64,000 nucleotides of DNA from Triops longicaudatus (lineage: Eukaryota; Arthropoda; Branchiopoda; Notostraca; Triopsidae): NCBI GenBank assembly GCA_022885665.1, contig JAGQDJ010000008.1, positions 420,001 through 484,000 on the forward strand, written 5' to 3'. Both the position numbers and the translations under genes were made by a program. The notes below the pieces were generated by a model, which had not been told where the DNA came from, searched no databases, and saw nothing but the letters and a program-made list of their open reading frames with translations. Positions 14,301 through 26,200 of this stretch are shown here, piece by piece (the stretch's first letter is position 1; each line of letters opens with the position of its first letter).

Positions 14301-16870
14301 TCTCGACTGTTCTAAATTCTCGATTTTGGCTTTTGCACAGGACTCGTCAACCGTGGAGATTCTTTCCGTAAGCGAGATGCAGGTATATACATATTTCTTT
14401 TTCTTCTTTTAGTCATAAAAAATCGCCAGCAATGAGCTAAATTGTTTACATTGTTTGGCAACAGACACGAGAGACATACAAACTGATGCCGGTCGTAAAC
14501 CTGAGAAACACGGAACGGGAAGTCGAGGCAAGAGTTATCGAGTCGCCATTGTTGGCGTGCCCGGCGTGGGTAAGACCTCATTGTTAAGCCAGTTTATGAC
14601 GTCAGAAAGCATCAACGCGTACGACAGGCCAAGATCAGGTAAATGTATTTCTGACTGTTCTCTATATTTTGTTTTTGCATCCCAAACCTTCTCAGGATCG
14701 TTGACAACCAAGAGGGCTTATTCTAAAGTAGGTTACAAACTGCGCCACTAGAGGCGTCAGTAGAACAGGTCCCCTACCCAAGAGCTTTGCTTATGCTTAC
14801 GCCTGTTATTGTCCACGTGATCAAAATTATATATATTTTTAAATGTTTGAAATTACCATTGTCCATGTGTAAAATAATCATACAAAGGCTTAATGAAAAT
14901 AAGGAAAGGTAACAGTGTAGGTACTACACTGAGGAGATAAATGGGAACACTGCAAGTCGCATAAGTCTTCCAACGTCTTCAGAAGTCGCAGAAGTCTTCC
15001 AATTAGTTTCCAACTATCGCTGACGAAGGGAAAGGAAGGGAAACTGCGAAATTTAAAAGCGGTTGCTTTGTGAAAAAATGCATACAAATAATTGAGCTAA
15101 ACGTATTATCAAAGTATAATAATTTTTTATTTACTTTCATTACACAGAAGTTCACTCACTCAGTTTCAATAACCAGAAAAATTTGCCATATCCTTGCTAT
15201 ATAGGAAATTTATCTGCGCAGTATAGTACGTGGCTTCGGCATCTGCTTTTTTTTTTTTTTCGTTGACATTTTGAATTGTAGGTAATCGCATCGTTGCCAA
15301 TTCGTGTTTCTTGTGGTCAAAATGACCTCAGTCCAAAGCGTACTAAATCATCCTTTGGAATTTTAAGATTTTATGCAAAACTAGTGCAGTTAATTTACAG
15401 CGAATCGTTGGCTAGGTTATTCTTTAACGTATCGTCTACACAGTAGGTATTTTTACTTAATTTATATGTATTTATTGTGAACAGTACAACGAAATTATCA
15501 GGACGCGTTTCTCACAACTGATGGCGTAGGTAGATTTTCTTATTTTATTTTCTTGTGCACACTTTACTCTTTTCGACGAAACTTTCTTATTGGATTGGTG
15601 CATTTGGCGCCGTGCTGTTAGAAACTCTGTTCTAGATACACTTTTGCGAGCGTAGTCAGCGAATATGTTAAAAATAGGCCAAAAGAAAATAAGCTACTTT
15701 TCCCATTTCTCTTCGAAAATTATTTCTCCTTAAAGACGGAGGTTCGGAAAGGTAAACAGTTAAACACTAAAGAGATTGGGACAGCTATCGCTGTGACCCC
15801 GTAAATCATGCTGGTTTTAAACAGTTTACTTGGAACATCTTGTTATTCCAAGCTCGCTGAATACTTTACAGTGTGGAAATTAACTGCCTGTTGGCATGGC
15901 GAAATGATTCATAATGTTGTCGTTTCTTTTCCATTTCTTCAGATGATGAAGGAACTGCGAGCTCGGTGTCCGTTATGCTAAACGGCGAGGAATCGGAATT
16001 GTCCTTCACCGCTTTATCGAGTATCAAAGTACTGTGCATCTTATTTGACTGCCTTAACCTTTGTATTCTTACGAGCTGTTTCAATGTATCTAGACAAACA
16101 TGGATCGCAAGGAAATACCAGACGGTTTAATTATGGTCTACAGCGTGGTCGATAAAGCCAGTTTCACGAGATTGGAAGACGAATTAGCCCGTTTAAGAAA
16201 CTGGGACGCCTTAAAGAACAGAGCCATTATTATTGTGGGGAACAAAATCGATCTCGCGCGACGTCGAACCATTTTAGCGGAAGGTAATCCAAGAATTCAA
16301 AATAGTGCAGAACTCTATAGCTGAAAACGCCAAACATCGCTAAATAGTCAATCGGAATCGTTTTCCCTGTCCATGGTTGCAATTGGCTATAACGTGAAAG
16401 TCGGAAAAAAGAAACACAAGCAAAAATAATTATAAAAAAAGAAAAATAATAATAACAGTAAAATAAAATTATTTTCGTATGATTATATTTATTTTAAAAT
16501 AGCATTTATTCATCTGTGAACGTACTGATAATTTGTGATTCATTGCATTCCATTCCTGCGTTGATCAATTTAGTTTAAATGCAAATTAGATGGAAAATGC
16601 CTAGCGTGCGCGTACGGAGCCAAATTCTGCGAAACATCCGTGGCGATCAATCACAACGTGGACGAATTGCTGGTCGGAATTCTCAAACAGATACGGATCA
16701 AGGAGACCTTGGTCGATACGGAAGACATCCAAGACTTCCCAGTGAGCAGTAGCTGGTTCCGGAGCAAAAGCTTGACCCGTGCGAGCATGAAAGCCAAGCA
16801 ACTACTGACTTGGGTGTTTGGCAAGGACGACGACCAATTCAAAGATTGTGAAAACCTTCAAATACCTTGA
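11338..16870 (+). CDS. RGK-family small GTPase (Rad/Rem/Gem-like)
   Basis: RGK proteins are Ras-related GTP-binding proteins that in known animals bind voltage-gated Ca2+ channel beta subunits and suppress channel activity, and also affect Rho signalling. Six exons: 11338-12154, 14341-14382, 14465-14638, 15943-16028, 16094-16283 and 16590-16870; 529 aa. The first 300 or so residues are a Ser/Arg-rich extension ending in TSKGLVNRGDSFRKR. The GTPase core starts with G1 GVPGVGKT (residues 317-324). A canonical DxxG G3 motif is absent, as is usual for RGKs; NKID (G4) and ETS (G5) are present. The C-terminus ends CENLQIP, matching the short Cys-x-Asn/Asp-Leu end typical of RGKs in place of a CAAX box. 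The start was chosen at the ATG opening MTDNDELYRQYS; the in-frame sequence upstream has no other ATG. Which of Rad, Rem or Gem is closest cannot be decided. Confidence 0.9.
12155..14340 (+). other. RGK intron 1, 2.2 kb
   Basis: AT-rich intron with a GTGTGC donor and a TTTTGCACAG acceptor. It has no supported internal gene. A region at 12420-12740 carries several GATC- and ATCGAT-containing short repeats but lacks clear termini. Confidence 0.6.
14639..15942 (+). other. RGK intron 3, 1.3 kb
   Basis: AT-rich intron between the P-loop exon and the exon encoding the degenerate switch region. I see no internal gene or repeat. Confidence 0.6.
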
Positions 16871-17105
16871 TTGAAAGAAAAGTTAATATTGTTGAAAGAA
16901 AAGTTAATATTGTCTCTACCAATTTCCTTCTCGAGCGTTTTTTTTCTGGAATAAAAACAATATCTTAGTCTGTAGTAGAAATATTCTGGACACATACAAG
17001 CTTCCTTTTAGCAACAAGACATGGTATGATTATTAAACTGGCTTCGAGTGAAAGTTACTATCAATTTGTGTATTTACTTCTTGCTTATTACTAAATATTT
17101 GTTTA

Positions 17106-17822
17106 TTATTTAGAGAGGTTTTGTAACATGTGTGCAGCTTTAGGTTTAAGTTTTTGACTCAGGATAGTTTTTCTTCGTTCAGCATCTTGATCCAGCTGTC
17201 GTGCATAGCGTTTCTTGGCGAAATTCACCTCTTCGATAGCTTTCATTATCTTTTCCTGGAACAAGAAACAAACAAAGGTAGTACTTCTTACTGGCAAGTG
17301 ACGAATGGCATGTAAATTTCATAGTAGACGCACACGAGGACGCAAATAATATAAAAGAAATTAATACAAAAATCGAATAAATAAAATTAAAACAAGCTGA
17401 ACTGTTGTATCTTATAAAGGTAAAGAAGCATTACTGCGATCATTTTCTGAGTTTCCAGGCGTGCTTTCCGGCCAGGCGTAATGGCTGGAGTACGTCCATT
17501 GACGAAAGAAAAATCTGATGCATCAGTTAAAGGCCCGTACGCGTTAGGATTGCGAGGTAAGCCATTTCTAAAATAATTACACCAGTTATAACTAAGTTAA
17601 GGTATTTTATCATGAGCCTACCTATTTCTCCAATCTTCGTCAACTCGATTAACCTGTGTCGTGCTTAACAACGCTTTCTGGCTGAAGCGAGAAACCCGGC
17701 ACGTGCTTAGTGCACCTAATAAAATGTATAATATATTATTTATGGAAACAAATGTACCTTTAATATGAATTTTATGAAAATGTTTAGTTTCTGTTACCTG
17801 AGAAGCGACAAATTAGCGTCAT
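17106..17822 (-). CDS. MRPL52: Mitochondrial ribosomal protein L52 (mL52)
   Basis: Component of the large subunit of the mitochondrial ribosome. Four exons (17822-17798, 17715-17622, 17567-17435, 17255-17106) give 133 aa, similar in length to human MRPL52. The family signature is clear: a tryptophan followed by RNGLPRNPNAYGPLTD, then FVNGRTPAITPGRKAR, corresponding to the conserved GYGPLT and DGR(P) region. The first 40 or so residues are basic and Ser/Thr-rich without acidic residues, as expected of a mitochondrial targeting peptide. The first coding exon is only 25 bases. It is head-to-head with PDCD5 and convergent with the RGK gene. Confidence 0.9.
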
Positions 17823-18115
17823 TTTACTGTGGAAATAAGAGTTTATGAGCAAAATCTCCAGTTTGTTTACAATTTGGAGGAGTTGGAAGTAAGCGGCGAA
17901 TAGCTGAATGTTGTACCTTTCCCGTTGCTCAAGTTTCGCTTAAAACAGATTCGCAGATCACGTAAGCCTTATGGAAACTTGTTTCTCAGCTTACCTGATT
18001 CGAGGTGCGCTTGCTTTGTTGGCAATACGATTTTGCGTGACTCACGGGAAGCTTTTACCGAAAACAACAAACCCACGTTTGAGAATCTCGGAGATTTTTG
18101 TTAGTTGACGAACAA
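17823..18115. promoter_or_regulatory. Probable bidirectional promoter MRPL52/PDCD5
   Basis: Only 293 bases separate the two divergent start codons of two housekeeping genes, so promoter and 5' UTR elements of both must lie here or overlap. No TATA box was recognised. This is inferred from arrangement alone. Confidence 0.45.
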
Positions 18116-18662
18116 ATGGCTGACGATGATTTACAGCAAATTCGAGAGAGGCGTTTAGCACAGATGCAACAGCGTAGTGCTGGGCGTCAGGTATGCCATG
18201 CATTAATTATAAAGAAATTTACTGGCCCACGTAACGTTTTGCTTGCTTCAAAGCAGCTGAAATTAGTGACAACTTTTGCTTTCTACATAGGGTCAAGATG
18301 CGGGTGCTGAGGAAGAAAAAAGAGCACAACAAGTGGAAGCAAGGAACTCGATGTTGTCACAAATGTTAGATCAGCAAGCACGAGCTCGATGTAAATACAA
18401 AAATATAATTCTTGACCAAACAAAGGGTTTGTTTGAATGTAATACATGTTTTATTGTTGTAGTGAATAACTTACGCGCTGTGAAACCGGAGAAAGCGAGT
18501 CAAATTGAGAACATGCTCATTAATATGGCAAGTTCGGGTCAGTTATCCCGAAAATTGGGCGAGCAAGAATTGATTGGCCTTCTGGAGCAAGTCAGCGAAC
18601 AGATTAGCTCCAAGACAAAAGTCAACTTTGACCGGAGGCGAAACGCGCTGGATGACGATTAA
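18116..18662 (+). CDS. PDCD5: Programmed cell death protein 5
   Basis: Small conserved DNA-binding-like protein (TFAR19/PDCD5 family, conserved from archaea to animals); animal members are linked to apoptosis and to chaperonin CCT. Three exons (18116-18190, 18291-18390, 18463-18662) give 124 aa, the usual length being about 125. It begins MADDDLQQIRERRLAQMQ. The core includes SMLSQMLDQQARARLNNL and RAVKPEKASQIENMLI, and the C-terminus is a charged DRRRNALDDD. All introns are short, the second 72 bases. No anomaly is seen. Confidence 0.96.
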
Positions 18663-19463
18663 ACTTTGGCATTTTGTACTGGAACCTTGAAAACCAAAAT
18701 GGTGTGGATTGTCTTGTTTATTTACCTTCTAAAGATGTTCAGTTGTGACTTAAGCTCGTAGGACGTCGATTTCCGCTAACTCGTAAAATTGTCGGAGGAA
18801 AAATCCTGCTTGTAAAACTCCGGAAAAGTTAAATGCTTGCGAATTGCTACTAGTTTTGATTCAGTGACTGAAAAGAGTTGAAATACAAGTAAAAACGAAT
18901 GTTTAATTTATTGTAAAGTACTTTGTCTCTATGAGTATGTTTGAAAGTTTTTTAAAATAATATTTTTGAAAATCTACACAAATTAGGTAGACCTGTCCCG
19001 TGTTAAGCGAGATTTTTTGTGGTTTAAAATTCAGTTAAAGAAAACAGGAAAAGCTTTTGCTGGTTCTAAAGAAAAAAGATACCGGAAAACAACATTAAAG
19101 CTCATTTTTAGTAGTAAAATCAAGTTCATGACTAATTGAGTAACTAAATAATCTTCAATTTTGTATTGGTTTGAAATTTTACGTTTTGAATTTATGTTTT
19201 AAAGTTTTCACAGTGCCGTATTATACTATTTGAACCGCGTTATAGTCAGTTACGGAACTCTGGTTTCCTGTTGATTGAACGTGATTAGTTCAAGCAACTA
19301 CCGCAGGTGGCCCTACTAACGCCACCACGCGGTTGCTTTCAGCGCTCTTCGTGTACTTCTCCCGGTTACGATCTTCTCTAGGTTTCACGAGGCCGCCATT
19401 GGACGCGTGGAGTTTGTGGTATTGTTTTTGGATATTTCCCCAAGGAACTTTTAAGCCACCATC
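18663..19463 (+). other. PDCD5 3' flank and RPS21 promoter region
   Basis: About 800 bases with no supported coding region. Pyrimidine-rich stretches at about 19330-19385 upstream of the RPS21 start are where a 5' TOP-type transcription start, usual for ribosomal protein genes, would be expected; the exact start is not visible. Confidence 0.4.
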
Positions 19464-20116
19464 ATGCAAAACGACGCTGGTGAATTCGTTGACTTGTATA
19501 TTCCCCGTAAATGGTAAGTTTTGTGACGGATGTGCTTGTTAATGTGCTGAATTTTTCAAGTTAGCTGTCGTCCACTGCCCGCCTTGTGCGCCTTTCTTTT
19601 TCTTCTAGAATTTTCTCCGTGAAACTTATAATAAGCTACAAATTTTGTGTCAGTTACGCTTAAAATATTTAAATAACTTGAGCTGCAATTATATCACGTA
19701 TAGATTGTTATATGATTCTTTGGAATCCTTAATACGCCACGGTATCTATAATACATTAACACGTTTTTGCATATCTTGACAGCTCTGCCAGCAACCGTAT
19801 CATCCACGCCAAGGATCATGCCTCCATCCAACTCAACATTGCCGATGTGGATGAGAAGACCGGACTTGCTTTGAGCAGCTCCAAGACCTACGCTATCTGC
19901 GGACCTATTCGCAGGATGGTAGGAATAAATTATATTCTTTAGCGTTTTCCTCTTAAAATGTTTTCCCTTTGTAGGGTGAATCTGACGACTGCATCAACCG
20001 ATTGGCGAAGAAGGACGGAGTTTTGGCCAAGTATGTATAATTTCTTCTCAGTTGTAAACAAAGAGTGAAATAATACTAATTTACTGTCTCGTAATTTGTA
20101 TTATAGGTCATTCTAA
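19464..20116 (+). CDS. RPS21: 40S ribosomal protein S21 (eS21)
   Basis: Small-subunit cytosolic ribosomal protein. Four exons (19464-19513, 19783-19918, 19975-20030, 20107-20116) encode 83 aa, identical in length to the human protein. It begins MQNDAGEFVDLYIPRKCSAS; the second half carries KTYAICGPIRRMGESDD and ends GVLAKSF. The last coding exon contributes only one base of a Lys codon plus Ser-Phe-stop. Intron 2 is 56 bases. A canonical AATAAA lies 17 bases after the stop. Confidence 0.97.
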
Positions 20117-20133
20117 GTGCGTTTTGTAAGCCG

Positions 20134-20139
20134 AATAAA
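20134..20139 (+). promoter_or_regulatory. AATAAA polyadenylation signal of RPS21
   Basis: Exact hexamer shortly after the RPS21 stop codon, implying a very short 3' UTR as is typical of ribosomal protein genes. Confidence 0.6.
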
Positions 20140-21024
20140 TACACCTCTCCACTGAGAATGTGAAAGGCAAACCTGTCTTTTAATTTTGCGTGCTTTTTAA
20201 GACTTACGGAAGTTTTACTTCTCAATTTTCTTAGATTAAAATTCGTGGTAAGTCACTTAAGTCGATTACTGAGAACTAGCGGGTCATGAGGTCATTAAAG
20301 TGCAGAAAGGACAGGATTGAAAATTTCAGTTCTTTATTTTTTAATCTTTTCTTTAATGACACTCGATGTCTACCTTCATCGCACTGATTAGCTTGCAAAT
20401 ATTTTTCGAAACATGCAGTTAAATATTTCAGTTAAACTGGAGGTTCAATTGCTATTCCGTCGTGCTTTTGAGATTTTTAATTACGTGGCCGGTGTCTTAA
20501 TAATGTTGTTTAGGTGAAGGAAACCGTCTATATTGAGTTGTTCCTAAACTGCAGTGGGGTGTAGGTTTCATAAATGTTTACTCATTAAGTTTTCTGGACA
20601 GTTGGGCCTTGCAATGGAGAAATCTCAAATTTAGAATTTCTTACCATATGTTCCATTTGTGCACTTGAACTGAACCGGTCTTAAAAAGAAAATAAATGAA
20701 TAAGTATAATAATCGCACGCTGTCAAAACCTACTCGTGGCTATCCGTTTCCTTTTCGTATGTTAGAAGAAAGAGATTTTGATAACAGTAGCCATCTTTTC
20801 TTTGCTTTGGTAGGACGAGAAGGGTTCATATTTGTTATTTTCGACCGCTGTCCGCTTAGTTATGCATTGCAGATATTCATGTAGGATTCAGATATATCTA
20901 ATGGCAATTGCATTTTTTATATAAAGCAATATAAAGTCACATTTGGAGGTACAATATATTTCAGATTTGGAGCAAATGTACAAAAATGGGGGAAAAGCAA
21001 AGAATTCACGTCCTGCCTTAGACA
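20140..21024. other. Intergenic, convergent 3' ends
   Basis: About 0.9 kb between the convergent RPS21 and LAMTOR3 genes. AT-rich, with no supported feature. Confidence 0.5.
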
Positions 21025-21691
21025 TTACGATTCCACAACAGCTGCAATAAGATCTTTGATAATTGGATCCAAGTCAGACTCCATGTTCATAAGAACACCA
21101 GTGTTGGCTTCTCTTGTCGCAATTAGAGTAACCAAAAGTGGCAGTTTGTTCATCTGCACCACCTAAGAAAATAGCAAAAAATAATAACACAAAAACAGAA
21201 TCTAGGTCTAATATGGATTGTGATATTTGAAAGCGTGTTTACCTGATAATTTGAATAAATGCAAGTAATTTTCGAGTTCTTGCCCATTCCCAGTTTTCCA
21301 GCTTGATCTGTTGCCATCCCGAAAGTCGACAAAAAACTTGGTCGGAGTGCTAAATCAGGCACGATATCTTCGGTTGCTGTGGATTTAAAAGGAAAGAAAA
21401 TGAGTTTTCAAACTGAGATCGATATCTAACGGTACCTTTGACTAAAGGAACTCCATCCCTGTCCGAAACAATGACAGCCAACAAGCCATCCACCTTCTGA
21501 ATGTATTGTTGATAAATGTATTTTCGGACTTCCTAAAGAGTAGCACCCATGACATTAATGATACTTCATGCACATATTCCTATAAAACGTTATTTGTTCA
21601 TTCAGTTCACGTTTAATTCATTGCCTTTGAATATTTCAATATTTAGGATTAATTTCTTCAAAGATTAGAGGAATGTCAAGCTTACCTCCAT
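21025..21691 (-). CDS. LAMTOR3: Ragulator subunit LAMTOR3 (MP1)
   Basis: Roadblock-fold subunit of the late endosomal/lysosomal Ragulator complex, which recruits Rag GTPases and mTORC1; also known as the MEK1 partner MP1. Four exons (21691-21686, 21532-21436, 21376-21243, 21162-21025) give 124 aa, the same length as human. Recognisable blocks are IVSDRDGVPLVK, ALRPSFLSTFGMATDQAGKL and SNYQVVQMNKLPLLVTLIA, all highly characteristic. The first coding exon is just ATG-GAG (six bases) with a good GTAAGC donor; the alternative would be a start further upstream, but none is seen. Confidence 0.93.
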
Positions 21692-23207
21692 GTTGTTAAC
21701 TTGTTACGGCTGTTTGTGATGGTTTGATGGGCGTTTCACAAACAAAAAAGTCAACAGCGTAGCTCTCGCCGGGCAAATTAGCTTTGTTTTGGTTGCGTAC
21801 GTAGACTTCGTATAGATAGATGGCGATGCTGTCATAGGGCGCTGTGTAGCTGTCAGTACGTGCCATTGTCCTCTAGGATATGGCAATCCGCAGTGCCTTC
21901 ATAAAAATAAATGTCGTATCCAAGTGTTGACGAAAATTATCTTTAAATGTTAATTGCATTATGTCTTTCTTTAGGGTGAGTGGTTCGTAGTATAGAGGCT
22001 AAACTAATGTTCGTGTTTTTGTTATTTTCTTGTAATTCGGTTTTATTTCCTTGGCTTTGTATAAACACTGATTGGAAAGTTAATAAAATAAATACAAATG
22101 TATATGTCGCCAAGCTAGTGAAATGTTCAAATGGAAAAAATCTCTAAAGTACGAATCGGGAGAAAAACAGAAAATAAATGAGGGGAAAGGATCACGCACG
22201 TGATTTTAGTCTTACACGTTATCAAAATAAATAATGGTTTACTCTCCTATATCTGTATGAAATGAAATGAAACCTGGAACTTATAATATTTAATTTTGAA
22301 CAAACTTTCTGCCAGAAATAAATCAATTAATAACCAAAGAACAGTAGTAGTTGTTACCCGTGACAAGTTGCATAGGTAACATACGACCATTAAAATTTAC
22401 ATTTCAACAAGCATCATTATCATAGGTGTTATGGCCGAGCTTTCTAAGGTATTTCTTTATGATCGTGAGGTTGTGGGTTCGAGTCCCCGTGTCTGAGGTT
22501 TGGTTTTTTAGAGGAAAAGACACTGTCTATCCCCTGTCCTGCTTCCTATGGTACCTGGTATAGCCTATCCCAATAAAATGGAATTGCCAAGAGTACCACG
22601 AGAAGCAGGAGAGGGAGTAGGAAAGGGTGAACGAGACCTCGAATAGCATGCATCGGGCATCGCACTTTTTCCCCATGTTATTCCTTATGGGATTTCAAAT
22701 TTTTGGCTCCTGAGACGCCCTCAGAGCATAATTTCTTATTCAAGCTCACTTTTCTCGCTTATTTAAAAGCTGGGTTAATCCCAAATTAGAAATTAAAACT
22801 CGTTCTGTAACTTTGTTTTTATTTTCGTTTATTTCGCACTAGATGTATTCCAACTAACAATCTTCCGACATAAACATGAGACGAAGCGGGATTAAGTATT
22901 TTAATTAACAGCAACAACATTAAGAGCTCAAAGTCATTACAACTTTTTTGCTTGTATTAGTAGTTGAAGTTGAGATTTAAGAACGATCGACGTCATATTT
23001 GTGGCGCATTATCGTCGTAGTAGTTAGGGGCACAGCAATTGATTATATCAAATGACTATAATCCATTATCTAGACAGAAAATACATAAAATTTCCCGTTG
23101 GAAACTTTCCACGTAGCCTTCGGCTTTCATATTTCGAATTATTGATATGCAGCTTACTATTTCTACTTTTATCTAATACCACTACTGTCATTGCGTGCGA
23201 AGTTATT
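21692..23207. other. Intergenic with one SINE
   Basis: About 1.5 kb between LAMTOR3 and the YWTD-protein gene. It contains the tRNA-derived SINE copy at 22361-22765 and otherwise AT-rich sequence without a supported gene. Confidence 0.5.
22361..22765 (+). mobile_element. tRNA-derived SINE, copy 1
   Basis: The head resembles a tRNA-Leu gene: A-box-like TATGGCCGAGC at about 22430 and B-box GGTTCGAGTCC at 22476-22486, but the acceptor-stem pairing of a real tRNA is missing. About 280 bases of body follow, closely matching the second copy at 28.9-29.2 kb in the same orientation, including the shared tail segments GGCTCCTGAGACGCCCTC and TCACTTTTCTCGCTTATTT. It carries a small internal deletion relative to copy 2. 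A 20-base block, TGACAAGTTGCATAGGTAAC, precedes the head in both copies. Confidence 0.85.
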
Positions 23208-26200
23208 TTAATAGCACGCATGTTCGCCATGAGGAGTATGGAGACAAACCTTATCCTTGCAGGGTGTTCTTGTGAAACTATACAATGTGTCAACACATTC
23301 GTGTGGGTAATAAGAACCAAATAGGATACACTCTTCAGTCTCATTTCTGCTGCAAGGATTGACGGTCACAGGGTAGGACTGTAAGCTAGAACTGAAAACG
23401 GCGTGATGCGAAGACAGTTGAACTGCAACACCTTCAACTGGGTGAATGATTTTCGAGTTTAAATCAATGAAAGAGACTCCTCTTTCCTGCACTACGATGA
23501 AACCATTTGGTACTTTATTCAGGTTCTTGTTTTCCTCAAACAGGTTCGCCTCCTAAAGTAATAAATACATGAATAAAAGATTCTGTAATAGATGTTTTTG
23601 TGTTAACTACCTCGCCATTTGCCCATTTCAGTTGAACTGTTGTCAGAATATTTCCATCCCTATCCAACGCAACAATATTCTTCTCGGATGAATCAACGAT
23701 GTACAACGTTCCAGTTTCGTGATCTATGGTTAAACTCCATGGGCTGATGGCGTAAGATCCTTCCTGGTCCCATATTGTTGTCACATTGTCACCATTAAGC
23801 CAGCTACGTCGGATAATCGAGGCCTTGGTCGACCAAAACAGGTATCTTTTCACCGTTAAACGTAGTTAGATTACGAGTTTAGTCAGGGAAAATAAAATTA
23901 AAATCATTTACCCTCCAAGAGGATCCACTACGAGTCTTTCGATTATATCTTCAGGTTTACTGCATCTGAGTTGGGTCCAACTGTAAGGATTTTCGGTAGA
24001 TAACACAAATATAAAGTAGTTGTTGCTAGAAAGGATGTAGAGATTGCGCGTGATCCAATCAAAGCTCATATCCAAGATGTGCCGCCAAGGAGCATCAGTG
24101 GAGCTTGTTCTTGTTAGTCCTGAGTTTGAATCATAACGTTTTTTTTTGTTGGGAAACTAACAGAAAACTTTGAAATTCATTGAAATATCAAAATATTTCA
24201 GCAAAACAGCTATTTAATATGACAAAAGCCGTTCCTACCTCTCGCAAAATTTTCCCGTCAAAATAGAGCAATTCGGAGTTAACCGGATCCCATACAACAG
24301 AGGTATTAGCGCTTGCTGTACTGATTCCGCCTTTATACTCCTCCCTTTTGGTCCAGAAGTTACGTAAAGAAACATAAACGCTATCTTTTTCACCAGAAAT
24401 TACCCTGAATTAATCATTCAATTAATAACAAAATTCATGCTAAAAAATTTATTCAAAATAAAATAATAAAAAATATGAGCTTTTTCGATTACACAGGAAA
24501 AGTGTTTAAATTCTAAGCTTACCAGACAGATTCTGCTGGTGGTAAGTAACTAACCAGACCGTAACGATTTAAACTGTTGATGAGATCATTCAAACTCGTT
24601 CGAACGGAACTGTACCACACAGGTTGGTTCACTGTATAAATCTTATTGTGGAAGTGTGCTACCAAACCAGCGAGGTGAGTCAACGCTTGCTGGTCTTTGG
24701 CTACTGAAGTATTGGTAGCGACATTTCTTACAGATTCCGTAAGCTCCTCATGGTTGTTTTCATGTTGAAACGTGTTGGGTAAATTCTTCCTCTCCATTTC
24801 CGTTATCCGGAGTTTGAGCTGCTCAATTTCTTGCGTGAGATTGTTCTTCAAGAACTGAAATTGAAGAATTTAGAATATAAATTGTGTAATAACTAAGAGA
24901 GGCCTGTGTGGACCCAAATAAAATCTAAACTACTCAAATAGACAGGGCCGGATTATAATAGAGGCTAAGTAGGCTGCAGCCTAGGGGCCCGTGGTGTGGC
25001 AGGGCCCGTCAAAAAAGTACTCTTTCTCAGCAACACACATTCATTAATGGCCGCGGATACGTCAGCCTAGGGGCCCGTAAAGACTTAATCCGGCCCTGCA
25101 AATAGACGATTAGAGCAGCACTGATAGAAGAACGCAACAGTTCCAATTCAATGCAATTTGTTAAAAAAAAAGAAAAAAAATAGCCAATGAACTAAAAAAT
25201 CTTCGACAGTCAGACAAATCAGATGTACAATGAACGCAACTACGTTTCCGAATGATTGCTTAGGAAACGAGCCATCGATCAATTTTGTTACATAATAAAA
25301 CTGCTTACCTCCGTAATGGCTGCGGTTTGCTTCTTTGTAGCCGTCTGTTCCTGGTGAGTATCTTCGACTCGAATTGCTATGTCGCGAAACAAGGCCGCAG
25401 GGCTGAACTGGACAGTAGCTCGAAAGCTTCCGTTGTTGCTTGCATCAATACGATCTGCCAAGTAAATTTTGGTCAGCAATAGGGGTTTCGGGACCAAATG
25501 AGTTCCATTCCAACGGACGAACTCGCGCGCTTTGGCTACAAATTCCGTGACATTCTTGACTTCGAAACGTTTCTTGATTTCCTTTTCCGCCGCTTGCTTT
25601 GTCTCTTTAGTGTAATTGGTAGAAGAAGGCGTATCTTGGAACCAGTTCTGAACCGGAGAAGTGTCGTAGTTCTTACATATCCTAGAAAGCTTCTCAGCAA
25701 GCACGTCTGGCCGCAGTAAGCCATCCTCATTGTGCCAAAACAGAGACTGCCATAAGCTTGCATTAAAACGTGACGAATCACCACGCCTGAACACTAGAAA
25801 ATGGTGGACGCCGACCCTCAGTTCTTGAGCATAGTTTTCCTGTATATCTGATGACCTCCACATGTATGTGGCTTGTAGATCTTGCAAAAACTGCCGTTTT
25901 AAACGCACTTCGTCAGCCTGGAGGAGAAATGCTACAGTTTTACCCGACAGTTGCCGTTTGATCTGGGAGTACAAATCGCCATCTAGCGTCGAGTGAAACT
26001 CAACTGTCAACTCTTTGGTTTCCAGTGACTGGCCTTGGAGTGCAAAAGCAAGTCGCAGTATCTGGAAATGCTCAGGATCCGATTTCATAAGCTCTACTAA
26101 GCGGTCGCTTTCTTCAGCTGTGTCGCAGGTTAGGGAAAAATAGACGCGTCTCGGAAGTGTTGTTACTCGTAACGGACTGCCGTTGATGCCGAAACCTTTG

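Noticed and set aside
22429..22500. Functional tRNA-Leu gene
   Set aside because: A and B boxes are present but the acceptor stem does not pair, and the sequence is part of a repeated 400-base unit, so it is a SINE head.
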